A DNA stretch of 64,000 nt from Polyodon spathula (taxonomy: Eukaryota; Chordata; Actinopteri; Acipenseriformes; Polyodontidae): assembly GCF_017654505.1 (NCBI RefSeq), contig NC_054538.1:49250989-49314988 (forward strand). Direction: 5' to 3'. Positions 10,386 to 22,737 of this stretch are shown here, in pieces. The translations under genes were made by a program, and so were the position numbers. How positions within the stretch are numbered: position 1 is the first letter of the stretch; the number at the start of each line of letters is the position of its first letter. The notes under the pieces are model-generated. The model was not told the DNA's origin. It searched no databases and was given only the letters and a program-made list of their open reading frames with translations.

Positions 10386-11715
10386 AAGTTGCAAGGATCT
10401 TTTACTATATATTATATACAGTATGTATATACAAGAGAATGAATAATAGATGCAATACTGGAAACCGCCACAAGGCCCTACCAACTGAATGTTAAAGGTT
10501 CTACTAATATGATAGATGATAATTATAATACTAGAAATCTTAAACAAGAAAATACACAAGAGCTGCAATCAGAACCGTCTTAGATTTGAATAAAGAACCT
10601 CTCCCAGCATGTACTCACTTGGGGTGAAATAAAAGAAAGAAAATTACAATTATTAGTGTATCAAGAAAATCAAAAGTGCATTAACAGAAAATAACTCCTA
10701 AATATGTATATTAAAATAAACTTAACAGTGCACACAAAACCAAACTAATATCAATTCTCAAATAGACGTGAAGCACAAACTATAATCACTGCAAACAAGA
10801 CAAAACTCACCCCTCTGAAATATCCTACAGCGCTGGGAGAGGTTCAGGGAGAATTGACGTAGCTTTTGTTATACATGTACAAAACAATTTGACTTTAATA
10901 CTGCAACATGGTAGAAACACCATTCGTAATACCAGTGGTTTGAGCACAAAGCGTAGTTCTAAACAAAGCACTTATAATAAATACAAGTGAATCTAAACAG
11001 AAAGAGAAGTTATAAAAATAGATACTAAAAAAAAAACATATATAAGAAACAGTGGCTGTGCACGCTCCTAAAATACAAAATAATTCACAATATTAGGCAC
11101 ACCATGAAAACATATTTAATTATATTAAAAACAAAACAACTTCCGGATTGCTTTACCCCAGTGAGTTAAATTACCGTGGCCACACACAAAGGGATAATTG
11201 TCCTGCTTGCCCTGAAGAGGTTAAAAATGCATCAAGCAACCGGCACAATAAACTTAACATGTTAAAAAGATCACACAAGAAGAGAAATGCAAATGGTGTG
11301 GGGCTTACCTTTAACAAACAAGGACATAGGCTGGCAGTCCTGATCAAGAAAATAGTTTTGAGGTCAGGAGCAGCCAAATGAACACAGCTTTTATATTGAA
11401 AGTAAATTGGATGCAATTAACACACAATTAAATATTAGTTAGCAGTAGTCCTACCTGCTACACAATGAAAGTGCTCAACACAGACTGAAGTGTTCTTGAT
11501 TATCCTTACAAGCACTACTACAGAGAGAAAGACAGACAGGGAATGGGAGAGGCGTCATCACAGGCGCAGACAAGTATATTTTGGGAAGACACACGGACAA
11601 CATGCAGGTAAGGCACAGGTAGATCAGGGCACACATGGACAGACATTTAACCCATACATACAAGAATATATGAAAGAGCATGAAGCAATATATATCCAAC
11701 AATGAAGATGATGAA
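10386..11715. other. AT-rich interval without recognised genes
   Basis: About 1.3 kb. Short open stretches exist near 11148-11416, but neither strand gives a family match that I trust. Confidence 0.45.
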
Positions 11716-11719
11716 CAAG

Positions 11720-12130
11720 ATCAATAATGGCAACTAGTGCAAGGGATAAAGAGAATGCAAGGTAAGTGTATGGGAAGTGACAGATCCAGGGCTGGGGTGT
11801 TGGAGCCTTCTTTTTGGTTGTGCATTGGCAATGTTTTTTGCTGCAGATGTGGCTTTTGAGCTGATAAGGGAATGGTCACAATCCCCTTGAAGTTGTACAA
11901 ACAGCATTTCAATGTGAAGTGTAGCGATCAAAAAAAGGAGCCAAGTTAGAAGCAGCAATTGTGTGAATGTTTGGACCCAGCACCTTTCCAATTGTGCCTG
12001 TTTGCTTGATGCTTGACAAGGTTGCCCCAATTCTCATAACTTGGGCTTTTGTGTTTGATATCATCTCTTTAAACAGCTGTTGCGTTTTTCTAACTTGTTT
12101 TTTTACATTGACAATGTTTTTGTTATAGAT
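11720..12130 (-). repeat. Dispersed repeat X, reverse copy with open frame
   Basis: The minus strand stays largely open from about 12130 to 11734, passing through TIGKVLGPNIHTI, ASNLAPFFDR and HIEMLFVQLQGD, then a basic low-complexity end. The 11888-12098 part pairs with 9227-9440 in inverted orientation. It lies about 430 bp downstream of the Helitron/USP remnant on the same strand and could belong to the same element, but nothing shows this. The family is not recognised. Confidence 0.6.
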
Positions 12131-12569
12131 ATCACTTATTTTTTTACTTGATCAAATAATGAATAAATCGAGGGAAAGCTGTTGGAGAATGTGTATGGTA
12201 AATAAATAGACAGACAGACAAGACAAGAGAGTAATAAGTAGAGTAATATAAGAGAAATGAGAAAAGGTTTGAAAGTAAAGTAATGGTAGAAGGGACTTTT
12301 GGAGAGTATTGAAAGTGTAAACATTATATTGTATCTGTTGCAAATGTACATCCATGAGTGGTAAAAACAATATTTTGTCTATTTTAGTAGGTATTGATAT
12401 ATTGGTATTTACGTAGGTACAAAACAACAATGTTATGAATGGTTAAAGGTACATATGCATGTCAGTGATAAAGGGTAGTATAATAACACATTTTAATGCT
12501 GAAAAAAACATTATTCTCCTTGTTATAGAGGTTTTATGAAGTTAGGCCAATGTAAGGCATGTGTAAAGC

Positions 12570-13335
12570 ATTAGATCTCTTGATAAAAGGCCACGTCCAT
12601 GTTCTTTGCATCTGCTGGCCATGGTTTGACTTCAATGAGTGCATCATTTGCATGCCCCCATTTTCCAGTAGCACCCACGGCAATAAAAGACACATAGTGA
12701 CCTGAACACCCTGTCCTTAGTGTATAATAATGGAAGATAACTGGTCATTCCTATTGTCCACGGCAATTTTGCTCTTCTGCACAGCAGTAAACTTGGCATT
12801 GTGTCGCTTTGTAATGGTCCTGTCTGGTTTGGACTGCAATCATACTTCCTGCTGACCGAATAAGTTCACATTTCATGATTGGAGAAGTTTTGCATTGCCT
12901 ACATTTGCTACAAAGAATTGTTGCCCATTTGTCATTTCTATGAATGAGTTCTTCCAAACACATGGAATCTGTACCGACAGGTACATGTAGAGGGTAAACA
13001 TGCAACACCTGTCGGTTTGATGAGCAGTAGTTATATCTAGTACATAGAATGTCATAACTGAAACCATGCAAGATACTTCAGGACACATTTCAGACAATTT
13101 GGTGAGAGACTCTGCAACCTCTATTGAAGGGTTCTCCTACAAAGTGACAAATATCCACAGTAGTTAGAGATGCAATGGATGTCAAGTATTCATAGTTGTG
13201 AACAATAGCCTCTTGTTGACTGTGTTTTAATGAATCCTTCAGAGGCTGCAAGTGAAGAAGGAACTGCAAAGCTGCATTTGCAGAGCATGAGGTAAAATTT
13301 GGGTTGCTGAAGCCTCTGAATGAATGTGTAACTGC
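12570..13335 (-). pseudogene. USP-like (peptidase C19) domain, decayed
   Basis: The minus strand reads a Cys box RGFSNPNFTSCSANAALQF (Cys codon at 13287-13285). In the same frame 196 codons later comes a His box, CSGHYVSFIAVGATGKW (His codon at 12699-12697), then HANDALIEV (Asn-Asp near 12648-12643). Between them, WATILCSKCRQCKTS resembles the zinc-finger/fingers region. This order of Cys box, CxxC, GHYVSF and ND is the signature of ubiquitin-specific proteases. About four in-frame stops and a likely frameshift near 13100 make it non-functional. The Cys-to-His spacing is short compared with typical USPs. It lies directly after the Helitron-type helicase end. An unrelated origin, such as a captured host fragment, is possible. 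Confidence 0.7.
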
Positions 13336-13399
13336 AAGTGCTCTCTTAGAAGATTGAGGCTTTGCTGTTCCTGAACATTAGTGATGGCTTGGTGAATGA

Positions 13400-14100
13400 A
13401 ATGTGCTCAATCTTTTATCTTGTGTCCCTTGTGCATGTTGGTCTCCTTCAAACTTATCAACTTAGGGCAATAAATCCCTCTGAGCCTATTGTACTCTGCA
13501 ACTGCAGTTTGAGGTGCCTTAATGCATGTGGGGTGAAAAAGTTAATATGTTAACACTGCTTAAGGATGTAACTCTGGAAAGTGCAACAAAACTTTGTCCA
13601 TATGAGGAAATGGAGTTACCAAGATCCATCCTGTTTTTAGAGTCATACCCTGGTGTTTGTGAATGTGATTGCATGAGCACCAATGACTGGGAACTGCTCT
13701 TGAACAATGTAGACTATGTCCATGATTTCAAACTTTGAGCGTGAACGGTCAAAGGTATGGGTGACTCCTTTGTTAAATGAGATGGTTATGGTTTTGGCCA
13801 TACTTGTGTTTTCCAGATAGTAGGAAACAGCTTGAAGTGTCCCTATTGCCCCATTGATGAGACCATTGGCAATGTCAATATTCTTGCGAAGCACCAGTTT
13901 GCAGCATATTTTGACTTGTATGGTAGCTTCCAGTCCAGCTGTACGACTGCAGTCAGCCTTATAGGCATTCATTTTTTTCAGCACAATTCTCAGGAAGTTA
14001 CAAGGGCAGTCCACAGTCCATAAGATGAATGTCTTCTCCAGGCATACGATCAAGCATGGCAGTCTGGATCTGTTTACAGGCATCTACAGTAGTCATGATT
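13400..14100 (-). pseudogene. Helitron-type Pif1-like helicase, carboxyl part
   Basis: The minus strand encodes CCKLVLRKNIDIANGLINGA, which matches the conserved helicase segment with a NID..GL.NGA core, and then YGQSFVALSRVTSLSSVNIL, which matches the final motif VALSRV. A one-base shift then exposes AEYNRLRGIYCPKLI, the usual end of Helitron helicases. Walker A and B motifs are missing: sequence upstream of about 14100 is unrelated. Frameshifts separate the pieces. The fragment at 23605-24420 is a second copy covering the preceding motifs. Confidence 0.85.
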
Positions 14101-14109
14101 AGCAGTGGG

Positions 14110-15250
14110 AGAAAACCACTTCAGCAAGTACAGTAGAATCTGTCAGAACTCACGGACGCTGTATCTATTACAGGTACTAATGAGAGCAAAATAAATACAA
14201 AAGAAAAACAAGGGAAATGCAGATCTTTTCAAGAAAGCTGGGAGTCTTAGTATAAATGGATTTTATATTTATAAACGCTGCAATAACAGTTCTGCTTGTG
14301 AAGCATCCACACTATAATTTGACAGAACAGGTGATTTATTTGCACTGTGCAGGACCTTATTTTTTCCCATTGGTGCCTTAGCCCCGCAGCACTCATAGAA
14401 TCGTCGCCTGTGCACCTATTATCAGTAATTAAAGGCTGGTTTTCAAACAAACTGATTATCGCTTACCAATACTGTATTGGTATAAGAAAAGTGTGTTTTT
14501 AAAAAAGTAATTTCAGCTTTCAATCATTTAGAATATGCTGAAGATAATGTAAACAACACCAAGCTACAGACAGGGAGTCCCAAGCTTTAAATGTGTTACT
14601 GTTTATAAATAAGAACTCAACTTTATTATGAATATTGTGTTATTATGTTTTAAGCAACATACTACAATAGTGTTTATTATGGTAATTGTTGGTTTATTAG
14701 TTTTAAAATGTTTAGTAAAACATAACCTATTGTTTGACCAACCAGCCCCCTTTGCTAATGACATCTTCAGTCAGGGTCATAACCAAGTATAAATCTCCAC
14801 ATTTTTGTAAAATGACTTTACACTTACTTCTAAAGATGCAACGCATTTCTGTAAATTCAAACAGTAAACTTCACATCCCACGCAGAGGGAGAACACAAAC
14901 GGAAAACACCATTAAGTGGGGTTGGCATTGCAAGGGAGATGACGGGAGGTTTCACAGTTCTGATCGAGTGACTGTTTTCTAAGAATTATTTGTGAATGCT
15001 TATTCACCATTGCTACACCCTGTTAGAAAGTTGCATTTTTAAAAAAAAATTATTCATCATTTAATCATAATTTACAAGATTAAATACACTACTACACTCC
15101 TCCTGGGCTCTGCTATAATAGGGTCAAACGACTGTGATACTGCACGTCGATTGGCTCAGTGGATGTGTCGGATTTTGCTAAATTAGAAGCCTGGCGTATA
15201 GTGAGTTATGGAAAGAAACGATCATTTGAGTTGTATTTAACATGGTGTAT
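14110..15250. other. AT-rich interval, no recognised gene
   Basis: About 1.1 kb of AT-rich sequence. No coding, terminal-repeat or RNA signal was found. Confidence 0.45.
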
Positions 15251-15254
15251 ATCG

Positions 15255-15600
15255 TGTTTTGAGGACAAAGGAGCAATGCGTCCCCCACCTTGGATGGAAC
15301 TCATGACATTCCAATCAAGAGCACAGTGCTTGAACCACTACTCCACATCTGCTACAAGTGAAGAAACACTAATGTCTGTCTTGTTGTGTACTTTAAAAAA
15401 AAAAAAAAAAAAATTACATGAAATGTACTTTTTGTATAGGTATACAAATATAAACATTAATTTCTACATTTATTTATTTAAAAATATTTATTTCTAAATA
15501 TATTTATTCCTCTATGCATTTTTTAAATAATTTATTTATTTCTACCTAAAAAATTCTTGTTTTATTTATTTTTAATTAAACGAGGAACTGCAGGATATTT
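15255..15600. repeat. Direct duplication, unit 1 (SINE end plus AT block)
   Basis: Contains the phrase AACCACTACTCCACATCTGC with CTACAAGTGAAGAAACAC. A GTATAGGTATACAAAT motif and a TTTATTTATT-rich block follow, ending in TTAATTAAACGAGGAACT. The same phrases recur in the same order at 15985-16675. The first phrase, read on the minus strand, resembles a tRNA-like SINE head (TAGTGGTTNRAGC box). Confidence 0.7.
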
Positions 15601-15984
15601 CAGGTTTAAAAAAACAAAACAAAAACAAAACATTAAGTATTTTTTATTCTTCTGTATTCTGCTTAGAACCCATTTTTACATATGTATCTCTATGACCTAA
15701 AACACCATACAATACTTCCTGTAATTTTTTATTCTAAAATATTGATGTCTGGGCAAATTACAAACATTGTTTCAGCTGAGTGATTGCAATGACGTAATAC
15801 ACATTTCTTATCAGGGGAATCTTATTACTGATAAAAATAAAGAAATAAAAAAGAACGTATCTGATTTCATAAAATGTAATCTGCTTAAATCTACTCAGCC
15901 AACTTACAATTTTCATGTTTTTTTTACATGCAGTTACTCATTTATACAGTGGGGTTTTTAACTGGACCAATCTAATTACCACAC

Positions 15985-16675
<691 letters not shown>

Positions 16676-16679
16676 GTTT

Positions 16680-17375
16680 ATCAGTAAGCAGAGATTTAGA
16701 CAAGGAAACTACATGCTACTCTTGTGTACAATTCCATTCTATGGTATCCAAACAGGAAATGAGATATTTTCAAACAAGAAATAGAGCATTTCTAGAATCA
16801 AGCAGAACCTTCCTTTTCAGCAAAAGCTGGTCAGGCTTGGAAGTAAGCTTAAAAAATGTATGCCTTTCAACAACTGCACAGTGGCACAATGGGTTAAGAC
16901 TGCGTGCTCTGCAAGGACACCATGTTTCAAGTTTAAAGCATGGCAATTTTATTTATTTTATTTTTTTCTGCAAAAAGTGCTGTTTTAAAACATAAATACA
17001 TTGTTTAATATAAATGGTGTAGATATCAAACTGCTTGTGATCCCTGGTTTATTTTGATGCTGACCAAGTTGTGGAATCCAGTTATTTAGCTATTCTGTTT
17101 GAATAGTCTACTGCACTCTAAAAAGTAAACTGAAGAGAAGAAATTTTTTACCTTAGTTTGACAACTTATATCTCATTGTGTATAAGAGTTATTTACATTT
17201 AATGTAAAAAGTTTCAGACTTTTGGTACTGGTACAGATTGTAATTCTAAGTGATTTAGTTTTGCCGCTGTAGCATGGTGAGCTGTATAGAGACTCACGGT
17301 AGTTTCAAATAAGTTTTTCTAACTTGTATGAGGAACTACCGTTCCTCTCAATCAGTCAAAGGGGCATCAATATGG
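16680..17375. other. Interval with a possible tRNA-headed SINE
   Basis: Mostly AT-rich. CAGTGGCACAATGGGTTAAG at about 16877 followed by a GTTTCAAGTT-like B box near 16924 resembles a decayed tRNA-derived SINE head. Nothing else is supported. Confidence 0.4.
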
Positions 17376-17379
17376 GAAA

Positions 17380-18240
17380 AGTCAACTCTAAAATCCCTGT
17401 AATACCCGGCAAGCCCAAAAAGGATCTAACTTTTTTTGGTTGTTGTTTTTGGAACTGCAGCTCTAGCAACTGCTTGTACTTTGGAAATGTCTGGCTTCAC
17501 CTGACCATTTCCCACAACATAACCCAAGAAACTACTTTCAGAAGTGGCTAACATGCACTTATTTGGGTTGATGGTTAATGCTTGCTTTTCCTATCTCTTG
17601 CAGCACCAATTCAATGTGCTTCAGATGACTGCTGTAGTCTAGACTTTAAATTATTACATCATCCAGATAGGCAGCAGCATAACCCAAGTGTTTTCGTAAA
17701 AACCTATCCATGAGGCACTGAAATGTTGCAGGTGCTTCTTGCAAACCAAAGTGCATTGTCCTGAACTGGTATAACCCCAGAGAAGTGGAAAAGGCAGTCT
17801 TGTACCTTGACTCTGGCTCCAGGGGGATCTGCCAGTAACCTTTTGTCAAGTCCAATGTGGCTATGAATTTAACATTGCCTAGTAGGTACAAAAGCTACAT
17901 CAACCCTTGGCATGGGGTACGTATCACATTTGGATACTGAAATTACCTTGTGAAAATCAGTGCAAAAGGGAATTTACCCATCTTTCTTGGGTACTATAAC
18001 CACTGGTGAATACCATGGACTTGATGAAGGTTCAATTATCCCCAGGGCCAACATCTGATCAATCTCTAGCTACCGTTGATGCGGTAAGGGTGCTGTCTAA
18101 TGGGACAATCGCATGTTGAAAACCTCTGTTTTGCCAGGCAAACTATTGAAAACTTTCAGGTACTTACTCAACAGAGTATCAAGGTTAATATTCTAAGCAG
18201 GGGTTAAACTACCTTTAATTGGAACATCCCTCTGCATCTC
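17380..18240 (-). pseudogene. Ty3/gypsy reverse transcriptase fragment
   Basis: The minus strand shows the RT from its start. [19 protein letters not shown] and a decayed VPKKDG segment lie around 18060-17980. Then KFIATLDLTKGYWQIPLEPE, KTAFSTSLGLYQFRTMHFGL and AAAYLDDVII, with the catalytic YLDD, lie at 17891-17646. Downstream a SHLKHIELVLQEI segment and a GNGQVKPD-like segment (17640-17400) continue in broken frames. Stops at 17645 and upstream show decay. RNase H and integrase are absent. It is independent of the gypsy copy at 691-2931. Confidence 0.9.
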
Positions 18241-18407
18241 AGAAGTAGTTAACTAGTCATAAGCTTCTTCTGCTGAATTTTTACCCCATTCTTGGAGAAC
18301 AGTGAGAGACTGTTTCCTTTGTTTCCTTTCAACCCAGGGTTTTGTGCGATTCATGTCAAAATGTTTTCTCCTTTGATTTGCTAGTGAAATTTTATAGTCC
18401 ACAGGCA

Positions 18408-19213
18408 CGGTGGCATGGTGGTTAGTGCTGCTGCCTTATAGCGCCAGGATCCTCGGTTCGATTTTTGGCCTAGGGCCTGTCTGTGGGGGGTTTGCATGTT
18501 CTCCCTGTGTTCGTATGGGTTTTTTCCCGGTACTCCAGTTGCCTCCCAAAGACATGCTGTTCAGGTTGATTGGTCACTCTAAATTGCTCTGTGTGTGTGT
18601 GTGGTGCCCTGCAATGGACTAGTGTCCCATCCAGGGTCTAGTCCCATGTAAGAAATTTTGTAATAGTTTTTGTGTTAGAACTGATTATAATATGTTATTT
18701 TCTGTTACAAATTGAACAAAAAAAACTGGGAGTGGTATTTTGGGTTTTTGAGTTCAGGACTGTAAGGAAATGTAATAGTCCATACTAATATTGTTAGAAT
18801 ATTTGGAACGTATGGTACTTTCAATGGAGAGATATTGAGCACAGAGCTTAGATGGGGTATCTTGGAATGCAGTGCGTGTCTCAATAAATTGCAGATTGAC
18901 TGAAGAGAGGGCAAATATGACCATTTATGGGTATTTGTGAAGGGGGTTCTCTGTTCTTTGCTTGATTGCATGGGGGGATGGTAGTATCTCAGAGATAACA
19001 AGATGCAAAAGAATGTGTGTGAGGCTTGGCAAATTGCTATGTACCCAGATATAGTGAGGCGGAGTCATAAATGACATAATTGAAAGGGTGTGTTTTGGAA
19101 TCTACAAAACTAAAGTGAAAACATTGTTCAGGGCGCAGTTCTATCAATCTCACTGCAGCCCAGAGTGACGTGACTCTGTTCAATACAATTGTCTATTCTA
19201 CGCTATACCAATA

Positions 19214-19273
<60 letters not shown>

Positions 19274-19392
19274 TTGACTGTTTTATCAGTTTCATTATTC
19301 TTTACACCCGCCTTGCACCCTATGTCTGCCGGGTTAGGCTCTGGCTCACCATGACCCTGTAAAGGAGTAAGCGGTTAATGATAATGGATGGA
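18408..19392 (+). mobile_element. tRNA-headed SINE-like fish repeat, split by an LTR
   Basis: The 5' part (18408-18646) has a CATGGTGGTTAGTGCTGCTG A-box region and GGTTCGATTTTTGG B box, followed by the GTTTGCATGTTCTCCC...CCAAAGACATGC body common in fish genomes. The 3' part resumes at 19307 (CCCGCCTTGCACCCTATGTC) and ends in GGATGGATGGGTGGA. A 660-bp LTR separates them. Confidence 0.8.
18647..19306 (+). repeat. Solo LTR candidate inside the SINE
   Basis: Begins TGTAAGAAATT and ends ATTCTTTACA, so it has TG...CA ends with a short imperfect inverted repeat (TGTAAGAA/TGTAAAGAA). A CAATAAACA signal near 19208 precedes a (TA)n tract at about 19213-19270. It interrupts one SINE cleanly. No exact target duplication was found. 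Confidence 0.6.
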
Positions 19393-19449
19393 TGGGTGGA
19401 TTTAACCACAGCTGCAGATCAGCACAACATTCCGGTCACTCTCCTGTTC

Positions 19450-21140
19450 GCCATAGCTCCCGCTTGTCTACTAGATTGGCTCCAGCTTCAGACATCAAAG
19501 ACTGGACAATCCCAAAGCTTCAACAGTTCCTCTGCAATCAAAATATTCTATTCAAATCAACAGCGCATAAGGAATAACTGTTTAACATGCATCTACCTAC
19601 TCTTCAGGTTTCTCCTCGTCGATGGTGTTATGTCAAAATTCAGATCATCGCTTTCCAGTCCCCCCGCACCCTCTGCATCAGCCTCTCAAAGCCTCGCCTC
19701 CACTTCCTGAAGACCCAGCGGGTGGAGCCACCGCAGCAGCCGTCTATCAAAGCTCACCCTGGGCAAGTCAGTACTGAGACTTTTTTACAGCTAGATTTTC
19801 AGTGTCTGCCCCAGGTATTCTACAGGCCCCTGCCTTGCCTTCAACCGTAACCTCCCAGGTTATTCTCCTCAGTCCAGATGTCCACCAAGCACCAGCAGTC
19901 ACGTCTATGACCACTACGGGTGTCCGACAGGCCCCCTCAGTTGTTCCTTCTCTGTCCAATGCAGGTGGTCAGCAAGCCAGTACATTCTTTACTTCTGCCT
20001 TTCCAACTTTGGGTGTCCAGCAGGCCCCCCCCCCCCTTCCTATTCTTTGCCTCTCACAGGTGTCCAGCCTGCCTTTTTGTCCAGTCTTTCCTCTATCCCA
20101 GCTTACACAGGCATCCAGCCAGCCCCTGCTCCTTCATCCTTCACAGGCTTGCAACAGGCCCCTGCTTTTCTTCTTTCTATGCCAGATTCCCAGCAAGCCC
20201 ACACAGCAGGCTCCTTACTCCCATCTCAGCTGGGCCCAGCTCTCTTTTCCTCTTCTTTCCCCACAACTATGGGGTTCCCCAGGTTTCCCCAGCTTTCCAG
20301 TTTCTCAATAATCACCCTTTACTTCTTTTCTCAACAAGTTCTGTTTTTTCTTTAACAATTGTCATTGCCATGCCTCCACCTGATCAGATTCTAGCAGGTA
20401 CAGATGTTAATTTGGTTTCCCTCCTTACAAACACCTTATACTCAGCCACTACCAGGGTGGTCCAGTGCACCAATCTTTCAGTTACCCTCAAAACCTCTGA
20501 CCCCAGCTTATTCAAAACTCTCACCATTTCTGAATCTATCCTAGCTTTCAGCCATTATAGAAATCATCTGTGAATTCTATCCTGACTGGTGCTTTGAGCT
20601 GGATGATTAGATGTCAATTATTCTAGACCTTTCTGTTAGATTCGGAGGATCACACTTTTTCGAATATCAGAAAGCCTTTTCTGCCAAAGCCACTGCTCGA
20701 CTCCAGAAATGGAACCAAAGGATTTACTGGGGAGCCTTGGATTGAGATTTATTTTCTTGTTTTTTCACAGGTCTCCAGCTGTTTGCATGCTCCATATGCA
20801 GCTCCACCTCTCACCACACCATTTCCTGCTCCCTTACTGCCCCTCTGCCCCCTTCCCTTCTGTCCCTTCTTCACACTACTTCTCTTACTTTCAATCCTTC
20901 AGTACTTCCAGGTCTAAGGACGGACGCGGCCATAGTATTACTTTCTCTGGCAGCCGTCAGATTTGTAATAACTTCAATGAAAAAGCCTGCTCCTTTTCTT
21001 CCTGCAACTTCCTCCACATCTGCAGCCACTGTGGGGAAGCCCACTCACGATCTGTCTGTCCCCGTAAACCCAAACACTCAGCCCCCTCTATAAAACCAAA
21101 CCTTCCATTGCCAATGTTCCAAAATGACTGCTAAAATTTC
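19450..21140 (+). pseudogene. Tyrosine-recombinase retroelement gag (copy B)
   Basis: First comes a SAP-like segment (DWTIPKLQQFLCNQNILF, about 19498-19553). A long proline/glutamine-rich stretch follows, with repeated V-Q-QA-P units (19800-20300), then ILAGTDVNLVSLLTNT (about 20390) and FEYQKAFSAKATARLQKWNQ (about 20660-20715). It ends with a zinc-finger-like CNNFNEKACSF...HICSHCGEAHSRSVC (about 20965-21062). The same modules occur at 35704-36345 and, in part, at 52980-53560. Domains are scattered across three frames with stops. The zinc-finger pattern and later domains fit the DIRS/Ngaro-like elements of fish. Confidence 0.75.
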
Positions 21141-21329
21141 TTTCTACACCTGTCAACAGTCAAGCCCTGGCCACAGAGTTAATCAAGCACTCTGACCCCT
21201 CTTTTGTTTCATATTATTAACGGTCTCATTGAAGGGTTTTCTACTGGTCTTTTTTCCTTTCCCACCTCCTTCATCTATTGCAATAAACTCCAATCTGCCA
21301 TTTCCAATCCTGACGCTGTCGACTAAAGA

Positions 21330-21990
21330 AAGAGTTAGAAAATCAATTCATGATCGGCCCCTTTGAATCTCCTCCTTTTCCCATATATTGTGCATTAACC
21401 CCATTAGCATTGCAATAAGAAAATATTTTGGCAAAAAGAGACTGATAATTGACTGATAGACTGATAACTCCTATAGCATCAACAGCTTAATTCCCCATGA
21501 AGATTTTTCCTACAATATGCAACAATTGACCATGCAATTTCATTAATCAAAGTCACCGGGAGAAATGCATGGCTGACATTCAAATGCATTTAAGATCTTG
21601 CCCATAGATCCTGCTCTTTGGCACCTCTTTGGAGTACAGTGGCATTCCAATTTTTTTTTTTTCGGTTCATCTGACTTTCGGCTGTAGGAGCAGCCCCAAG
21701 ATTTTTAACACTCTTTCAGAAGCCCTTTGTTGGATTCTTCTAAACAACTACCGCATTCCCTTCCTGCTGCATCTCCTATGTGACTTGAGCCTCATTGATT
21801 TCCCCACACTCCTCCTGCCCAGAACATCACCATTCTCAGATCTGTGTTTTCAAAATTAGGTGTCCCTAAAATTGGAGACGACTACATTTTTTATAAAAAA
21901 AAGAAAAAAATAGGTGTCCCTCTAGCATCAAAGAAAACTTTGGGTCACTCACTGCCATTAGGAGTCTTTTCTATCAAAGTATCAATTGCT
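21330..21990 (+). pseudogene. Copy B reverse transcriptase, damaged active site
   Basis: Shows QFMIGPFESPPFPIY, LQYATIDHAISLIKVTGRNA, LTFGCRSSPKIFNTLSEALC and then LLHLLCDLSLIDF, where related copies read LLDDFLLI: the catalytic Asp pair is lost. Several frameshifts are present. The domain is cut at about 21990 by the LTR-like insert; no RNase H is seen on the other side. Confidence 0.75.
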
Positions 21991-21991
21991 G

Positions 21992-22737
21992 TGTGGCAAA
22001 GTGGTTGATAGTGTGCAGGTGCAGGTGATTAAAGAACACACAGACAATTGTAATCCAGGTGAAAAGGTTTATTTTTTATTTATTTTTATGTCCAGTGCTG
22101 GATGGTCAAACAAACAGTAAATAATAATGCTGGTAAGTAATACAGAGGTGTGTATTATTTACATTTATAACCGCTGGGGAGGGCCCTAAAATAATAGTCC
22201 TGTTATTGTATCCTCACATTAAACACAAAACACATACACAAGTCAGTTTAGTGTGTGAATTAGTGATTGTGGTGCAATACAGTTTACAGTGATACAAGTG
22301 AAGTGCTGTCCCGGGTTTGTGCTGGCCGCTGGCGACAGCTCCGGTACACGTTAGCCGTCTAGTGATTTACAAACACAGAAGATTATTAATTGACTTGAAA
22401 CGAATATTCTTAAAACACAGGTTTATTTCAGCAGTGATTACTGTGTCTCTCATGGTCCTTCAAGTTCAAGTTCACAAACCAAGCGAAGGAACAGATTACG
22501 ATTCTCCACTCACCTTATATGCTGACATGCATGACTCCTTGGTAAATGAATGCAGCTGCCTTTACAATCTGCGGCTGCTACATTGTTTCCCTTCCAGGTC
22601 GATACGATCTTACAACAGGGCCTTGCCTTTTTCAAGACTGACTGACTTCCTGACCCGGAGAAAGAACTGTCAAGTCAGCCTGTCCAAAGAATTCTGCTCT
22701 TGCTTAGTGCCCTCTCAGGTCGGGAGGGAGATTTACA
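21992..22737 (-). repeat. Solo LTR candidate within copy B
   Basis: On the minus strand it starts TGTAAATCTCCCTC (22737) and ends TTTGCCACA (21992). A small hairpin (CCCTC...GAGGG) follows the start. An AATAAA-rich stretch near 22060-22075 could be the polyadenylation signal, and a TATAAGG motif near 22515 a TATA box. It separates the RT and recombinase parts of copy B. No perfect target duplication is visible. Confidence 0.55.

Noticed and set aside
11148..11416. Open frame with CPACPEE, reminiscent of KDZ-type transposon cysteine clusters
   Set aside because: Only the short Cys motif fits. The following residues do not match and the opposite strand is equally open.
16862..16940. Functional tRNA gene
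   Set aside because: Box-like motifs are present but no cloverleaf closes and the B box is degenerate; more like a SINE head.
19768..19959. Minus-strand frame opposite the gag proline-rich region
   Set aside because: Shadow of the plus-strand proline/glutamine repeats of copy B.
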